This document shows, piece after piece, positions 1 through 9,960 of a stretch of 64,000 nt of DNA (positions are counted from its first letter, which is position 1; the number at the start of each line of letters is the position of its first letter). Made by a program: the position numbers and the translations under genes. The notes under the pieces are model-generated. The model searched no databases. It was given only the letters and a program-made list of their open reading frames with translations, and had not been told where the DNA came from. The DNA is from Jaapia argillacea MUCL 33604. Its lineage: Eukaryota > Basidiomycota > Agaricomycetes > Jaapiales > Jaapiaceae. The stretch is taken from contig KL197711.1 in the NCBI GenBank assembly GCA_000697665.1, positions 1,112,761 through 1,176,760 on the forward strand, given 5' to 3'.

Positions 1-1176
1 GGGGGCATAGTATACATTAGTTCCTTTGATATGAGCAAAAAACCGCGAATTTATATGTGTTTTTCGTGGCTATAGACAATACATTCGTGGTCGTCGTTGT
101 GGACAGTGAGCACGAAGGTTTGATGTTGCCGAGAGCTTCGGGAAGCGGGCCCGGCAACAGTTGCCGGCGTTGATCAAAACGATGATCGGGTGAAAGCACA
201 TGGCCACCGGAAGACTCCGACTCGAGCCTTGGGGCCTCACTGAGGTGAGGAGCTATTGCTGGCTTTCCCGCCGGAGTCGACACTTGGTACAAACCAGTCA
301 AATAAGACTTCGTGAACTGCTCGTTCGTCAAGTCTTATAAGACTGAAAGTGTGGGAAGGTCAGGTGGAGTGAGGCAGACGAGGTGAGGAACGAGCGGAGG
401 AAGCCAAGAGATGGAGGTTGTGGTGTTCACACGAGTTGGAAGAATCGGCCAGCATTGGTGGTTTGCTCTTGCCACCACAACCCCCACACGATATCTCGTC
501 GACCTGGCTCGGTACCAAACTCTGCAGCTCAGCCTTTCACCCACCCAGCACACCCTTGATTAACTTTGCTGATTTGACTGTTGCTTCCTAGATACTCTTC
601 TCAATAACACCAAACTGCGTGACCATCTATGGATACTTGAAGCTTCTTCTTGGCCACTTCGTCATGGTTCTGCAGGATTCTGCACCCCCTTCCGCACCAC
701 TCCATCCATTTTCCCACTGGGTTTGGGAAGCTTATCTGACAGAATCTTCCGTCATCCTCGGCTCTTCGGGCTGAACATGTATTCGAATTTGCACTTTCAG
801 ATCCACGCTTGAACGTCACCGCTGGCCAGACACCATTCCATTCTTTCGTGGGAGAGGGCGGTTCGGGGATATCACGACATCATCGTATTCTACCCTTGAG
901 ATGACCACTTCGAGATTGACATCCCCGGCAGGGTCAGACAGCTGTCAGACTTCTCGCCCGTTCCGTGCGCAAAGCGACAGATATCCACACACGAGGCACA
1001 CCGGCAGATCAACCGCACTATGTATGGAGATGCGTACAATAACTAGGTCCGGCCCTGAGGAGGGATTGAATGCATGCATGGTCACCACAGGTGTAATTGA
1101 CGACCTCTAACGAAAACTACGTCAGGTCATTAAGTTAATCATCAATGAAATGCCACCTAGAAGCTGATACATATTA
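1..1176. other. Left-edge region without a supported gene
   Basis: I see no gene here. A minus-strand open stretch at about 17-331 runs toward the left edge and begins after a CT-rich tract, so it could be the 5' part of a gene lying mostly outside the window. It shows no recognisable domain and no clear splice pattern. The rest has only short, unrelated reading frames. Confidence 0.4.
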
Positions 1177-1492
1177 GACAGGTTGTGCACGAGCCACCGG
1201 AGCCACGTGGTGGCGTGGGCGCATTGTGCAAATTTGGCAGGCGGGCGGCCTCTCGGAGCCACCGCTGGTGGCTGGCGAAGATTTTGCACTATTTTAGAGG
1301 TGGAATCACAACAACGTGCCCTCGCACTGCAACCAAGTGCATGTAGTTCACATCTATGATTGTATTTAAGACTACACAGCTCATTAGACGACATCTGATG
1401 ATGATGTTTTGAGAGCCACCGGACGTGAGCCACCAGTTTGCGCAACGGTCTCACGCCACCACGTGGCACTGGTGGCTCATGCACAACCTGCC
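1177..1492. mobile_element. MITE-like non-autonomous DNA transposon with long terminal inverted repeats
   Basis: The two ends are inverted copies of each other over about 55 bp. The left end reads CAGGTTGTGCACGAGCC and the inverted right end reads CAGGTTGTGCATGAGCC, both followed by a shared CACGTGGTGGCGTG core. The element is flanked on both sides by TATTA (1172-1176 and 1493-1497), a candidate 5-bp target duplication; a shorter TA or TTA duplication inside it cannot be excluded. Internal sequence repeats the GAGCCACC motif several times and has no transposase, so mobility would need a transposase elsewhere. Superfamily is uncertain because the duplication fits more than one group. It lies about 30 bp from the 3' end of the decayed RRP40 copy. 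Confidence 0.7.
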
Positions 1493-1523
1493 TATTACTT
1501 CCCAACCTTCCCCCGATCCTCGA

Positions 1524-2520
1524 TCACAAGTCCAAACCGGGCAGCATCGCTTTGATCTCCCTCTCCCCTATACCGCCCCCACCGGCATCCGGGTCAACAG
1601 CTTCGACACACCTCAAGAACCCAATAACATGTCTTGGATCTTTTGCGTCGACCCAAACTCGGCCATTTACGCCTATTGCTGCGTCAAACGGGAATTTGGA
1701 GCCGAGGATGGGAAGCAGGAAGTGTGTTGGGTCGAGGAGACTGAGTGATGAAGTTAGATCATACCATTTTGTAAGGAGGGAATGGCGGACGCACAGTCTA
1801 CACATCTTCATACTGCATTTCGTCATGAAACCCCCCTTCAACTCTCCGAGCCCCGCTGCTTTCCGACTCTGAGTGTCAAGCACTCCAGTTCAGGCTCCAT
1901 GTCTTTATGAGCCAATGATACTCTTGCATACACTAACGACACAATCTACGTGGCGCAAACGAGTTGGTAATCCATTCCGTAGTGGGGTGGGAGACGGGTA
2001 GGAACTCACCTTCAAGTTCGGTCGATTTCTTTTCCGAGCCCCTTCAAAGGCCAGTGTATCGAGGTTGGCGGTAGGAGCGGCACCGATGTCTACTCTCCAA
2101 CTTTCTGCGCCCGTTCTCCCAACAATAACACCAATCACAGACTCTTGAGCTGCCGGGACGTACTGGACTGGCCGAGTGGGTGTGTTAGCACGACCTTCTC
2201 ATATACCTCCAAGAAAACAAACGAAAATGTATGATGTCGGAGAAAATAGATGTCGGCAACGACGTGAAAGTAGAAAATAAGAAAACAGAACGACATACAC
2301 GTCTTGAATTGCTGTCAACCCACCATTTTGCTCCGTTAGTACTGTGATCTAGGGATCCTGCTCCAGTGGAGATGATGACTGCATTGGGATTGGTGTTTCC
2401 CTTGAATTTGGACTGAGGTGGGGGATCGGAGGAGAGCTAGAGGAGCCATGGACCTAGTTTTAGGTTGACGTGGTGAGCTGGGGACAACTTCACCAGGGAG
2501 GATCGGGTTGGAGTCGACAT
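1524..2520 (-). pseudogene. RRP40: Decayed copy of exosome subunit RRP40 (EXOSC3)
   Basis: This is a broken second copy of the gene at 8061-9054. The four-exon plan is still readable, including the S1-type VGRTGAESWRVDIG stretch and the KH-side IGVNGRVWV motif. Compared with the intact copy it has an altered start region with a few extra bases and an extra C in a C-run early in exon 1. It also has an in-frame TAG at 2437-2439 where the intact gene has CAA, and a single-base loss near 1879 in exon 3 that shifts the frame before the last exon. These lesions together make a functional full-length product very unlikely. RRP40 is a host housekeeping gene, so the intact right copy probably carries the function. 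Residual transcription from the shared promoter is possible. Confidence 0.85.
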
Positions 2521-2655
2521 GGTGGTCGTTCAACACAGAGACTTCCCGTCCACCCACGTTGTCTTTCGCCACCATCACTCAACTGAGTTACTCTCCTTCA
2601 CATCTCCAACTTAGTACAATGTCACATATATTATCTGCTGTTTGTCTTGCTTGCT

Positions 2656-3048
2656 ATGTCAGATTCACCCCAAACAGACATTCCTGAACTCTCCAACCTC
2701 TCGTGAGCAAGCTCGGCGCAAATCCAACTGTCGATTGGCAGTGTTCACTCTACGTCACTTGCAGACGAGAAGACCTTGAGGAGCTACTAGCAGATCCTCT
2801 TTACTTCCAATCAATATTTTACTTCCTCCCTCGAATGAAAACGTTATACCAATTCCAAGCCGAGTTGGGCTCAGCCAGCGAGGCCATCACACAAGTGAGC
2901 ACTCCCACGTATTCGATCCTCACCGCCTCATTCGGAGAGAAGATTTTGGCTTTGCAACATGGGTTGTATACACTTCGATCAGAGATGAAAGATGTATTTG
3001 TTGAAGCCAAGCACTTAGGAGCCAGATGGAAAGAATTGGAACGAGAAT
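2656..3048 (+). pseudogene. VPS37: Truncated copy of ESCRT-I subunit VPS37
   Basis: Exons 1-3 of VPS37 are recognisable: the ATG at 2656, the REDLEELLADPLYFQSIF block, and the LRSEMKDVFVEAK helix. It is read divergently from the decayed RRP40 copy, exactly as in the intact pair. Homology stops at about 3048, right after the WKELERE motif, so the whole last exon of the Mod(r) domain is missing. At the second intron the exon end is two bases longer than in the intact gene, so splicing there would no longer keep frame. Several conserved residues differ. It is a gene remnant created by duplication and a breakpoint. Confidence 0.85.
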
Positions 3049-3051
3049 ATC

Positions 3052-3659
3052 CAAAGATCCACTACAGGCGGCGACTGCGCCTAGGATTCTGCATAAGAGG
3101 ATGCTCCCACCTAGACCTCTCGCACTAATGAGAGAAGGAGTAGGCGAGTTGAGCAAGGACACATCATTCGATATAACCGCCGACGAGATACTCAAATCGG
3201 GGATGAGCGCCCGAGCTTTCTCGACGGCCAACCCAAAATTAAGATGATCGAGAGTATAGTTGTTGATAATCACCAACACCTCCTTCCTGTCCCTCGCCTC
3301 GTTGCCCAAACGCAATAACGCCAATTGGATTCAAGTTTAAACGGCTTTGGCGCTCGGACTGGGAAAGATGTCGCCTGAGACGGATGTGGAGGGCATACCC
3401 TGGCCTGTATAGCCCACATGTGCTGGTTGGCGGTCAACGCCGCCGCCTGAGATTACTACGAGTCGACGTTTGGGCTCTGGCTTGAAAGGGAAGGGAAGAT
3501 GTAACTTATTTGGAGTAGGCGTGACTGGGCTGGGAGTTAGCGGGAGGAAACGGAGGGTGAGGAGGGCTTACGGGCGCAGGGAGGGTTTAGAACTACTGCT
3601 CCTCGGAGAGATTTGAGGACGAGGCCTTGAGGCGAGTCGAATATGTGTTTTGAGGACAT
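3052..3659 (-). pseudogene. DAK1: Fragment of a dihydroxyacetone kinase (Dak1 domain) gene
   Basis: Reading leftward from an ATG at 3659 gives the start of a fungal dihydroxyacetone kinase, an enzyme that phosphorylates dihydroxyacetone with ATP. The N-terminus (HIFDSPQGLVLKSLRGAVVLNP) is followed by a plausible intron. Next come the substrate-domain segments: ISGGG, a GDIFPSPSAK match, and INNYTLDHLNFGLAVEKARA. The normally invariant GGGSGHEP loop reads GGGVDRQP, and stop codons fall between the GDIFP and INNYT segments. Only about the first 150 codons of a protein of about 590 residues are present. The fragment ends exactly where the truncated VPS37 copy begins, so it looks welded in by the same rearrangement. 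The remainder of the gene is not in this window. Confidence 0.75.
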
Positions 3660-4122
3660 AGTGGTGTCAAGGGCAGGAGGGAGTGCTGCTGAGTACTCGT
3701 GAGTGGGAGATAAGTGCGCGGTTTGTCGGGCCATGCTGGGTCAGGTGCGCTGCAGAGGAGCTCGATATACGTCAATAGACCAGGAAGCAAGACGCGGTCA
3801 TATGTTCCAGGTATTCTTCGAGGACAGCATGTCCGCAAATGGACAGGCGCTGGGGTTAGGTTTGCATGGTCAGCTTTCCCACGTCCGTCTTGAGCGACAC
3901 GGTCTTGACTCTTCATTCAACAAATCAACACTGCATACTACACACCATTAACTACGCTCACGTACTTTTTGACTATCCACCAGAGCATCCCCAATATATC
4001 GGAACATAAAGAAATCATAAGCGACAGAACGGCATAACACGTGAAAGCAAATGACACAAAACACGAAAACATCAGAACACACGGAACAGGAATACACTTG
4101 TAACACCTCCGCCAGGCTGGGA
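3660..4122. other. Spacer between the kinase fragment and membrane gene A
   Basis: About 460 bp upstream of the kinase fragment and downstream of membrane gene A. It may include the old kinase promoter; several open frames cross it but none has coding character or a recognisable domain. Confidence 0.4.
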
Positions 4123-4778
4123 CTACGCCACAGAGTTCCCATCGCTAAAATTCATGCTAGCCACCTTCCTCCAAATAATCGGGGCGGAAGCAGCCACGGC
4201 GATATAGGCAATCACAAACGGAGACGGTATGAAGCTGATTATCATCCATACAGTCACCAAGAGTGTTCCCCACACAGGAATTGCGTTGATGACTGAGAAC
4301 TTGCGTGGTCCCATGGCGTTGATCCGGCCCTACAACCGCTTGAATATCGTGATCAGACGAGGGAGGGGCAAGCTCACCAGAGTCGTCTCCACCGGTATGT
4401 TTTCCAGGTAAATGCGAAGGGTAAGAGCTAAGGATATGAGGGTGAAGGTGACGAAAGCGCCCGCCTTATCCTCTAAATTAATTTGAATGCTGTACCGGCG
4501 CTAATTAGATGGTCGAAAAATCAAGGTCACGACACGCACGCGAAGAAAGCGAGTAGCTGGGACGTTTCGGTCATCAAGACTAGCTTCGATGGAAGTGAAT
4601 ATAATCGACTCACTACAATGAGCGCTTCCTTCCTCTGCTCTGCTATGGCTTTGGCGACTTCCTCGGAATTGGAAGGGGAGACGAGCAATGGGTAGGCAGT
4701 GAGATCAAGGATCTGTGCACCGAAAGCGTTCAATTTGTCGATGACAGATACATAGCGGAACAAGGACAGACGTGACAT
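4123..4778 (-). CDS. Small multi-pass membrane protein, tandem paralogue A
   Basis: I do not recognise the family. The first exon (4614-4778, 55 codons from MSRLSLFRYVSVIDKL) is followed by an intron starting GTGAGT. A short LLAFFAC exon and an exon with LISLALTLRIYLENIP come next. The last exon starts around GRINAMGPRKFSVINAI and ends at a TAG at 4123-4125. Two or three hydrophobic segments suggest a small membrane protein (VWGTLLVTVWMIISFI, FVIAYIAVAAS). The exon order and sequence match the gene at 6001-6699, so they are direct tandem duplicates. The junction before the DKAGAF segment is the least certain; it appears to use the second of two adjacent AG acceptors. The function is unknown. 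Confidence 0.55.
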
Positions 4779-6000
4779 CTTACAATAAAGGTTGCATTTC
4801 ACCCTCCTCCTTTTTATAGAGTGTGTTGTGGACCACTGTTGGATTGGCACGCCTCGTTAGCTTCGAGGAAGGAGCGGAGGTATTTGGAGGCGTTTAGATG
4901 TGAGATGTTCAGATCTGAGGTGTTTGGACGCTTCCTTGACCTTCCCAATTGGTTTGGCCAGATCTTCGGCAAAAGATATCCCCCGCAATGGTAAATGTTA
5001 CATGATGAGGCCGAGATTTGATTGTTGCAACGGTCAACTTCATCCGACAGAATCTCTCTGCCAAAGAAAATTTAAACTTTCATGAAAATGCGAATGAGAT
5101 GAGATATCATCTATCGTACTGTAGACCCCACATCCAGAGTGCATCATGAGCGCATTGGAAGCAACATCGCTGGGCTCAAAATGTCGGAGATTCCCAATCT
5201 TTTGACTTATGTGGGGTGGTTGGTTACTGGGGTGGTTGATTAATTGGGTGGTTGGTTACTAGTTAGGAAGCCGTAAGTCACTCGCAAGGGTGGACTGCCA
5301 TAAGTTCCACTGTCATCAATTGCACCGGCAACTGTGGGCCCCATCTAATTCGAACTACGTTCTCCAGCCACTGCACAGGCAGATGTGTCGACCCCATAAT
5401 ACATTGGGGGGGGGCAGAGAATTAGACCAAAAGTCCTGGAAGTTCAACCAGTTTTATTCCAGCTCGAAAAGCCCACATCGGACAATCCCCTTGACACGGG
5501 ACGGATATCTCGGGCTTCAAGACTATCCGCGTGCTCAGAATTATGAACCCTCGATTCGCCCTCGATCTAAATTTCGACCGTACTCCTGACTCTTGAGGGC
5601 GAAGCCAAGATTCAAATGGCCCATCTGGTCAGACAGCATTGACAAAAGAAAAAGTCGAAAGCTGTCACTGGCAGGGAACAAGGCGACAGGAGGGAAAACT
5701 CACTGTCAAGAGTTGTATCCGAGTCCGCCGTTATAAATTTCTTCGCCAACACCCTCAGTTATTCCCTTTCACTCGTCATAGAGAAATGAATACTTTCGAA
5801 TTATGAAGCCCACGTCCTATCACACGACGATCCTATCCCAGAAAACTCGTCTGTTGGGTATATACACACGCGGCGGTCATTTATGGGACATGAAAACCAA
5901 CCATCGTCAACGATGCAAACGAAAACAACGATAGCAAGAAAACAACACTTTACCAAAATACTGAACAGCGAGGAAACACGTTGCACAGCATATAGAACAA
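4779..6000. other. Intergenic region between membrane paralogues A and B
   Basis: No convincing gene. Around 5211-5265 there is a short imperfect direct repeat of GGGTGGTTGGTTACT units, and a run of nine G lies near 5406. The rest has only short frames. The right part contains the 3' flank of paralogue B and the left part the promoter of paralogue A. Confidence 0.4.
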
Positions 6001-6699
6001 TTACACCGGTGAGGCGTCACCCCGACTACCCACAATACTAGCCCTTGCATTGACAATCTTGGTCCAAATAACTCGCAAGCAAACACTCGTCACAACAGCG
6101 GTGATGGCGGTAACAAAAGTGAGGAAAGGATAGGGTATGAACCTCCCTATCATCCAAATTGACATCAAGACCATTCCCCATGAAGGGATGGCGTTGATGA
6201 CCGCGAACTTGCGTACTCCCATAGCATTGACCCGATTCTGGCTCGTCGTTTGAGATCAAGAGCATAGACCGAGGGTATAAGCTCACCTGAACTATGGGCA
6301 CCGGGACACCTTCGAGGTAAACGCGAAGAGTGAGAGCAAGGGATGCGAGGGCGCATGTGATGGAGGCATCAATTTTGTCGCCACATGTGGCCTGAATCCT
6401 GTGAGACGTGTCATCCAGACGGTTTGATGAGAGAACGACGAGGGACAAACGCGACGAGAGCCAGCAACTGGGACAAAGTTGAGCTTAGAATCTGACCGAA
6501 CAAAGAAAATCGGACGGTGGGATTAGAAGAAACTCACGATAGCAACGGCATCCTTTCTTTGCGCGTCGATGACTTTGAAGACACCTTCGGGATCAGGGGA
6601 GGAGACGAGTAGAGGGTGGGCAGTCAGATCAAGGACCCGAGCGCCGAAAGTGTTCAACATGTTGATGTCGGAGATACACAACGAGGAAAGACGTGACAT
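6001..6699 (-). CDS. Small multi-pass membrane protein, tandem paralogue B
   Basis: Second copy of the family described at 4123-4778. It starts MSRLSSLCISDINMLN, shares the motif FGARVLDLTAHPLLVS with paralogue A, and ends after SRGDASPV at 6001-6003. An exon with ASLALTLRVYLEGVPVP joins across a clear intron (GTGAGC...CCAG) to NRVNAMGVRKFAVINAI. Then come hydrophobic helices (GMVLMSIWMIGRFI and a following V/A/T-rich stretch). The first intron (GTGAGT...CCCAG) sits at the same place as in paralogue A. The LLALVAF segment is poorly bounded because the following donor would be a weak GTCCCT, so one internal junction is uncertain. No enzymatic motif is visible. Confidence 0.55.
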
Positions 6700-8060
6700 T
6701 TTTGAAGACTTCGACCCCGCAATCCACCCTTTATGGACATTTTGGACATGAAGCGTTTCATTGAACTCTCCTCCCTTTATAGGTGGTGCTGTGAACCCGA
6801 GGCATAACCACCGTACCCTCAAAAATGGCACACCTTCCAGGACCACTGAACCGAAGCTCTGGATCGTTCCGTCTGCTAACCCAATTAGGGTTGAGAGGAG
6901 CCTCGGAATGGTGGTTCGAAGGTCCCCATCAGAGATTTCATTCCTTCATCTGGGCAGAATCGATGAGCCCACCCTAGGGATCAGATATGACCTGACTGCT
7001 CATTCTCAAGTTTTCGGAATGCTAAAACAGGCTCTGATCAGCTCCTGCAAATCGAGCTTTATGGCATATACATACATCATGGCGGAAGGAGAGTCACACT
7101 CTGATATCGCCAGTCTCCGATCACCGACCATACATACGACGAGGGCGGCGTATCCAGGGCGTCAAACCATCTCGGAGAAGGCCTCCACACACGAGGTGCA
7201 GAATGAGATGAACCGCAGTATACCCAATATGAGGTGCGCGCCAGCTCACTTGATATGGACGATGAGGTGCCAACGGGCCATCCAAGGTGTCGCCCTTACA
7301 GCAGTATCGATAGCGCAAAGGTGACATCAACCAGTGGCTGGTGACAGATCGCGTGATAGTAGCAATGCCCAAAAGGGTGCCAAGGACAGCTGAGACAAAC
7401 CTGGATGGGATCCCTACAAGACAAACGTTAGCTCCCGACTAACTGGGCCACAGCCCTTGAAGCTTTGGTGGGTATCAAGCCCCCTGAACCCCCCGGTAAC
7501 GGATAACCTGGTGGTATGAAGTCGCCCCCCACCCTCTCCCCTAGAACACTGTGGGAGTGCTCAAGCATCAATTTTTTCCCTCGGAATAGAGCGGCCAGAA
7601 CCCCCCTGTTTAGGTGCGGAAATTAGGGTGAGTCCTATAGATAGCATTGCATCACGGAATGAAAGTTCGTCTACACAAAAGATACGCACAGCAGCTACGC
7701 CAGTTTGGATCTATTTTGACAGCTTCACAATACTAGTGGGGAATAGATGAACACGAAGTCGAGCAACACCCAGTGGATACACGTTACAAGGACGGTGGCC
7801 AGTCAATGTTTTTTCTGCAAGGTCCGCTGGATCATCGAGAACCCATTGGATAGGGATGGGAAGGAAGCAACCGTACGCATAAATCTCGGTTGTTACGCAA
7901 AGAAGTCATATTCTAGGAGTGGAGGCCCAGCGAAGCCGAAATCGCAACGGAGAACGTATCTGCGAAACCTGTCATCAGTTCATTCGTTTGATCGTCATGG
8001 AAATGTCGCTGAAACGATGATAATGTTAATTCAACAATCTTCATAAGTTTTAGCTCTCAG
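6700..8060. other. Intergenic region between paralogue B and intact RRP40
   Basis: No gene is called. A minus-strand stretch at about 7120-7420 contains a hydrophobic run (AVLGTLLGIATITRS) that may be a remnant of another membrane-protein exon, but no start, partner exons or family could be assigned. A plus-strand open frame at 7747-8046 shows no domain. Confidence 0.4.
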
Positions 8061-9054
8061 TCACAAGACCAAACCAGGTAACATGGCCTTAATCTCCCTC
8101 TCCCCCATCCCGCCCCCACCAGCATCCGGGTCAACAGCTTCGACACACCTCACGAACCCAATAACATGTCTTGGATCCTTTGCATTGACCCAAACTCGTC
8201 CATTTACGCCTATTGCTGCGTCGAATGGGAATTTGGAGCCGAGGAGGGGGAGCAGGAAGTGATTTGGGTCGAGGAGGCTGAGTGATGAAGTTAAGCGATA
8301 TCGCCCTGGGGGGATGGGAGGATGGGGACGTACAGTCTACACATCTTCAGACAACATTTCGTCATAAAACCCCCCTTCAACTCTCCAAACCCTTCCGCTT
8401 TCCGACTCTGAGCGTCAAAGCATTCCAGTTCAGGCTCCATGTCTTTATGGGCCAATGATACTCTTGCATACACTAACGACCCAATCTACGCGGCACAAAC
8501 GAGTTGGTAATCCATTGCGTAGTGGGGGAAGAAGAAGGGTGGAAATCACCTTCAAGTTCGGCCGATTTCTTTTCGTAGCCCCTTCAAAGGCCAGTGCATC
8601 GAGGTTGGCGGTGTGAGCGGCACCGATGTCCACTCTCCAACCTTCTGCGCCCGTTCTCCCAACAATAACACCAATCACAGACTCTTGAGCTGCCGGGACG
8701 TACTGGACTGGCCAAGTGGGTGTGTTAGCACGACTCTCTCATATATCTCCAAGAAAACAAGCTAAAATGAACGATGTTGGAGAAAATGGATGTACGTGAC
8801 GGCGTGAAAGTGGAAAATAAGAAAGCAGAACGACATACACGTCTCGAATTGCTGTCAACCCACCATTTTGCTCCGTTCGGGCTGTGATCTAGAGATCCTG
8901 CTCGGGTGGAGATGATGACTGCATTGGGATTGGCGTTTCCCTTGCCTTTGGACTGGGGTGTGGGATCAGAGGAAAGTTGGAGGAGCCCTGGACCCAGTTT
9001 GAGGTTGACATGGCGAGCTGGGACAAGTTCACCAGGGAGGATCGGGGTGGACAT
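8061..9054 (-). CDS. RRP40: Exosome complex subunit Rrp40 (EXOSC3), intact copy
   Basis: Non-catalytic cap subunit of the RNA exosome, which threads RNA into the 3'-5' degradation core in nucleus and cytoplasm. Four exons (8839-9054, 8550-8702, 8334-8485, 8061-8277) join in frame into 245 residues, close to the family's usual length. The N-terminal part begins MSTPILPGELVPARHVNLK. The S1 domain has IGVIVGRTGAEGWRVDIG and the diagnostic LAFEGATKRNRPN. The C-terminal KH part has HKDMEPELECFDAQSRK, then GVNGRVWVNAK, matching the human GMNGRIWVKAK motif. All introns have GT...AG ends. The ATG at 9054 is chosen because the longer frame lacks an upstream ATG. It is divergent from VPS37, sharing a promoter of about 140 bp. 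A decayed duplicate lies at 1524-2520. Confidence 0.93.
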
Positions 9055-9192
9055 GGCGTGGTTCAAGGCGAAGACTTTGCGGCCGCCCAGGTCACTTGCC
9101 TTTTGCCACCATCACTCGACTGACTTACTCTCCTTCACGTCGCCCACTTAGCACACTCTTACATATATCATCCACTATTTGTCTTGCTTGCT
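9055..9192. promoter_or_regulatory. Bidirectional promoter between RRP40 and VPS37
   Basis: The start codons of the two divergent genes lie only about 140 bp apart, so this short region must serve both. The same segment in the decayed copy (2521-2655) keeps long matches, including TTGCCACCATCACT, TTACTCTCCTTCAC and TTTGTCTTGCTTGCTATGTCAGAT. No TATA box is obvious. Confidence 0.6.
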
Positions 9193-9960
9193 ATGTCAGA
9201 TCCACTCCAGACAGACTTTCCTGAACTCTCCAACCTCTCGTGAGCAAGCTCGGCGCCAATCCAACCGTCATCTGGCAGTGTTCACTCTACCTCGCTTACA
9301 GACGAGAAGACCTTGAAGAGCTACTCGCAGATCCTCTTTACTTCCAATCAATATTTCACTCCCTCCCTCGAGTGGAAGCGTTATACCAATCTCAAGCCGA
9401 GTTGGGATCAGCCAACGAAGCCATTGCACGTGAGCACCCCCACCCCACGTCTTCAATCTTCAATTGACCCTCACCGCCTCATTCGTAGAGAAGAACTTGA
9501 CTTTACAAGAAGGGTTGTATACACTTCGATCAGAAACGAAAGAAGCATTTGATGAAGCCAAGCGCTTAGAAGCGAGGTGGAAAGAATTGGAACGGGAACA
9601 GAAGGAGATGTATCAGGTCCGCTTCGTCCTCCTTCCTCGCTTCGCCTCCCTCCCTTCATGCTCCATCACCGGGACCCTAACCCAATCCATCAGCGATTTA
9701 CCCCACAATTCCTCTTAATGCGACTGAAACACTCCACCTCTGCCCAAGATGACTTATCCGAACGTCTTGCCTCATCATTCGTCCACTCCTCCTCGTCCTC
9801 CTCATCCTTTTCGAATGAAAATGAGACCGCAGTAGCTGCTACGAATAAGGAGATGGATGATTTCGTGAGGGAGTTCAAGGAGCTGAGAAAGGTTTATCAC
9901 AAGAGAGTCGTATGGGGTGAGAGGTGGGCTGGTGGCCAGGTTCAGTGGAGGGATGATTGA
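9193..9960 (+). CDS. VPS37: ESCRT-I subunit Vps37 (Mod(r) domain), intact copy
   Basis: Component of ESCRT-I, which sorts ubiquitinated membrane cargo into multivesicular endosomes. Four exons (9193-9239, 9302-9429, 9489-9616, 9694-9960) join in frame into 189 residues. Almost the whole protein is the Mod(r) domain. It contains REDLEELLADPLYFQSIFH, LQEGLYTLRSETKEAFDEAK, and the last-exon block RFTPQFLLMRLKHST followed by AQDDLSERLASSF. A Ser-rich linker precedes a C-terminal helix (FVREFKELRKVYHKR). The ATG at 9193 gives a typical acidic N-terminus. All introns are GT...AG and 60-77 nt. It is read divergently from RRP40. A truncated duplicate is at 2656-3048. Confidence 0.93.

Larger units (their letters stand above)
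1522..3048. repeat. Left copy of a duplicated RRP40-VPS37 segment (decayed)
   Basis: This segment matches 8059-9599 in the same orientation through exons, introns and the shared promoter. For example, the block around 2099-2170 is nearly identical to that around 8641-8710. Homology starts near the RRP40 stop codon and ends abruptly inside VPS37 exon 3, where unrelated dihydroxyacetone kinase sequence begins. The two copies are separated by about 5 kb holding the kinase fragment and two membrane-protein paralogues. Confidence 0.9.
8059..9599. repeat. Right copy of the duplicated RRP40-VPS37 segment (intact)
   Basis: This is the counterpart of 1522-3048 in direct orientation. Both genes remain open here, so this is the functional copy. 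VPS37 continues past the homology end into its last exon. The intergenic promoter between the two genes is conserved in both copies. Confidence 0.88.

Noticed and set aside
17-331. Minus-strand open frame at the left edge
   Set aside because: No domain, no clear splice link and the window ends, so a gene cannot be supported; mentioned only as a possible partial gene.
1122-1505. Open frames of over 100 codons on both strands across the inverted-repeat element
   Set aside because: They follow the GAGCCACC repeats and end in the inverted arms; no transposase motif is present.
7121-7420. Hydrophobic minus-strand stretch, possibly a third membrane paralogue
   Set aside because: It does not share motifs with paralogues A and B, and no start or partner exon was found.
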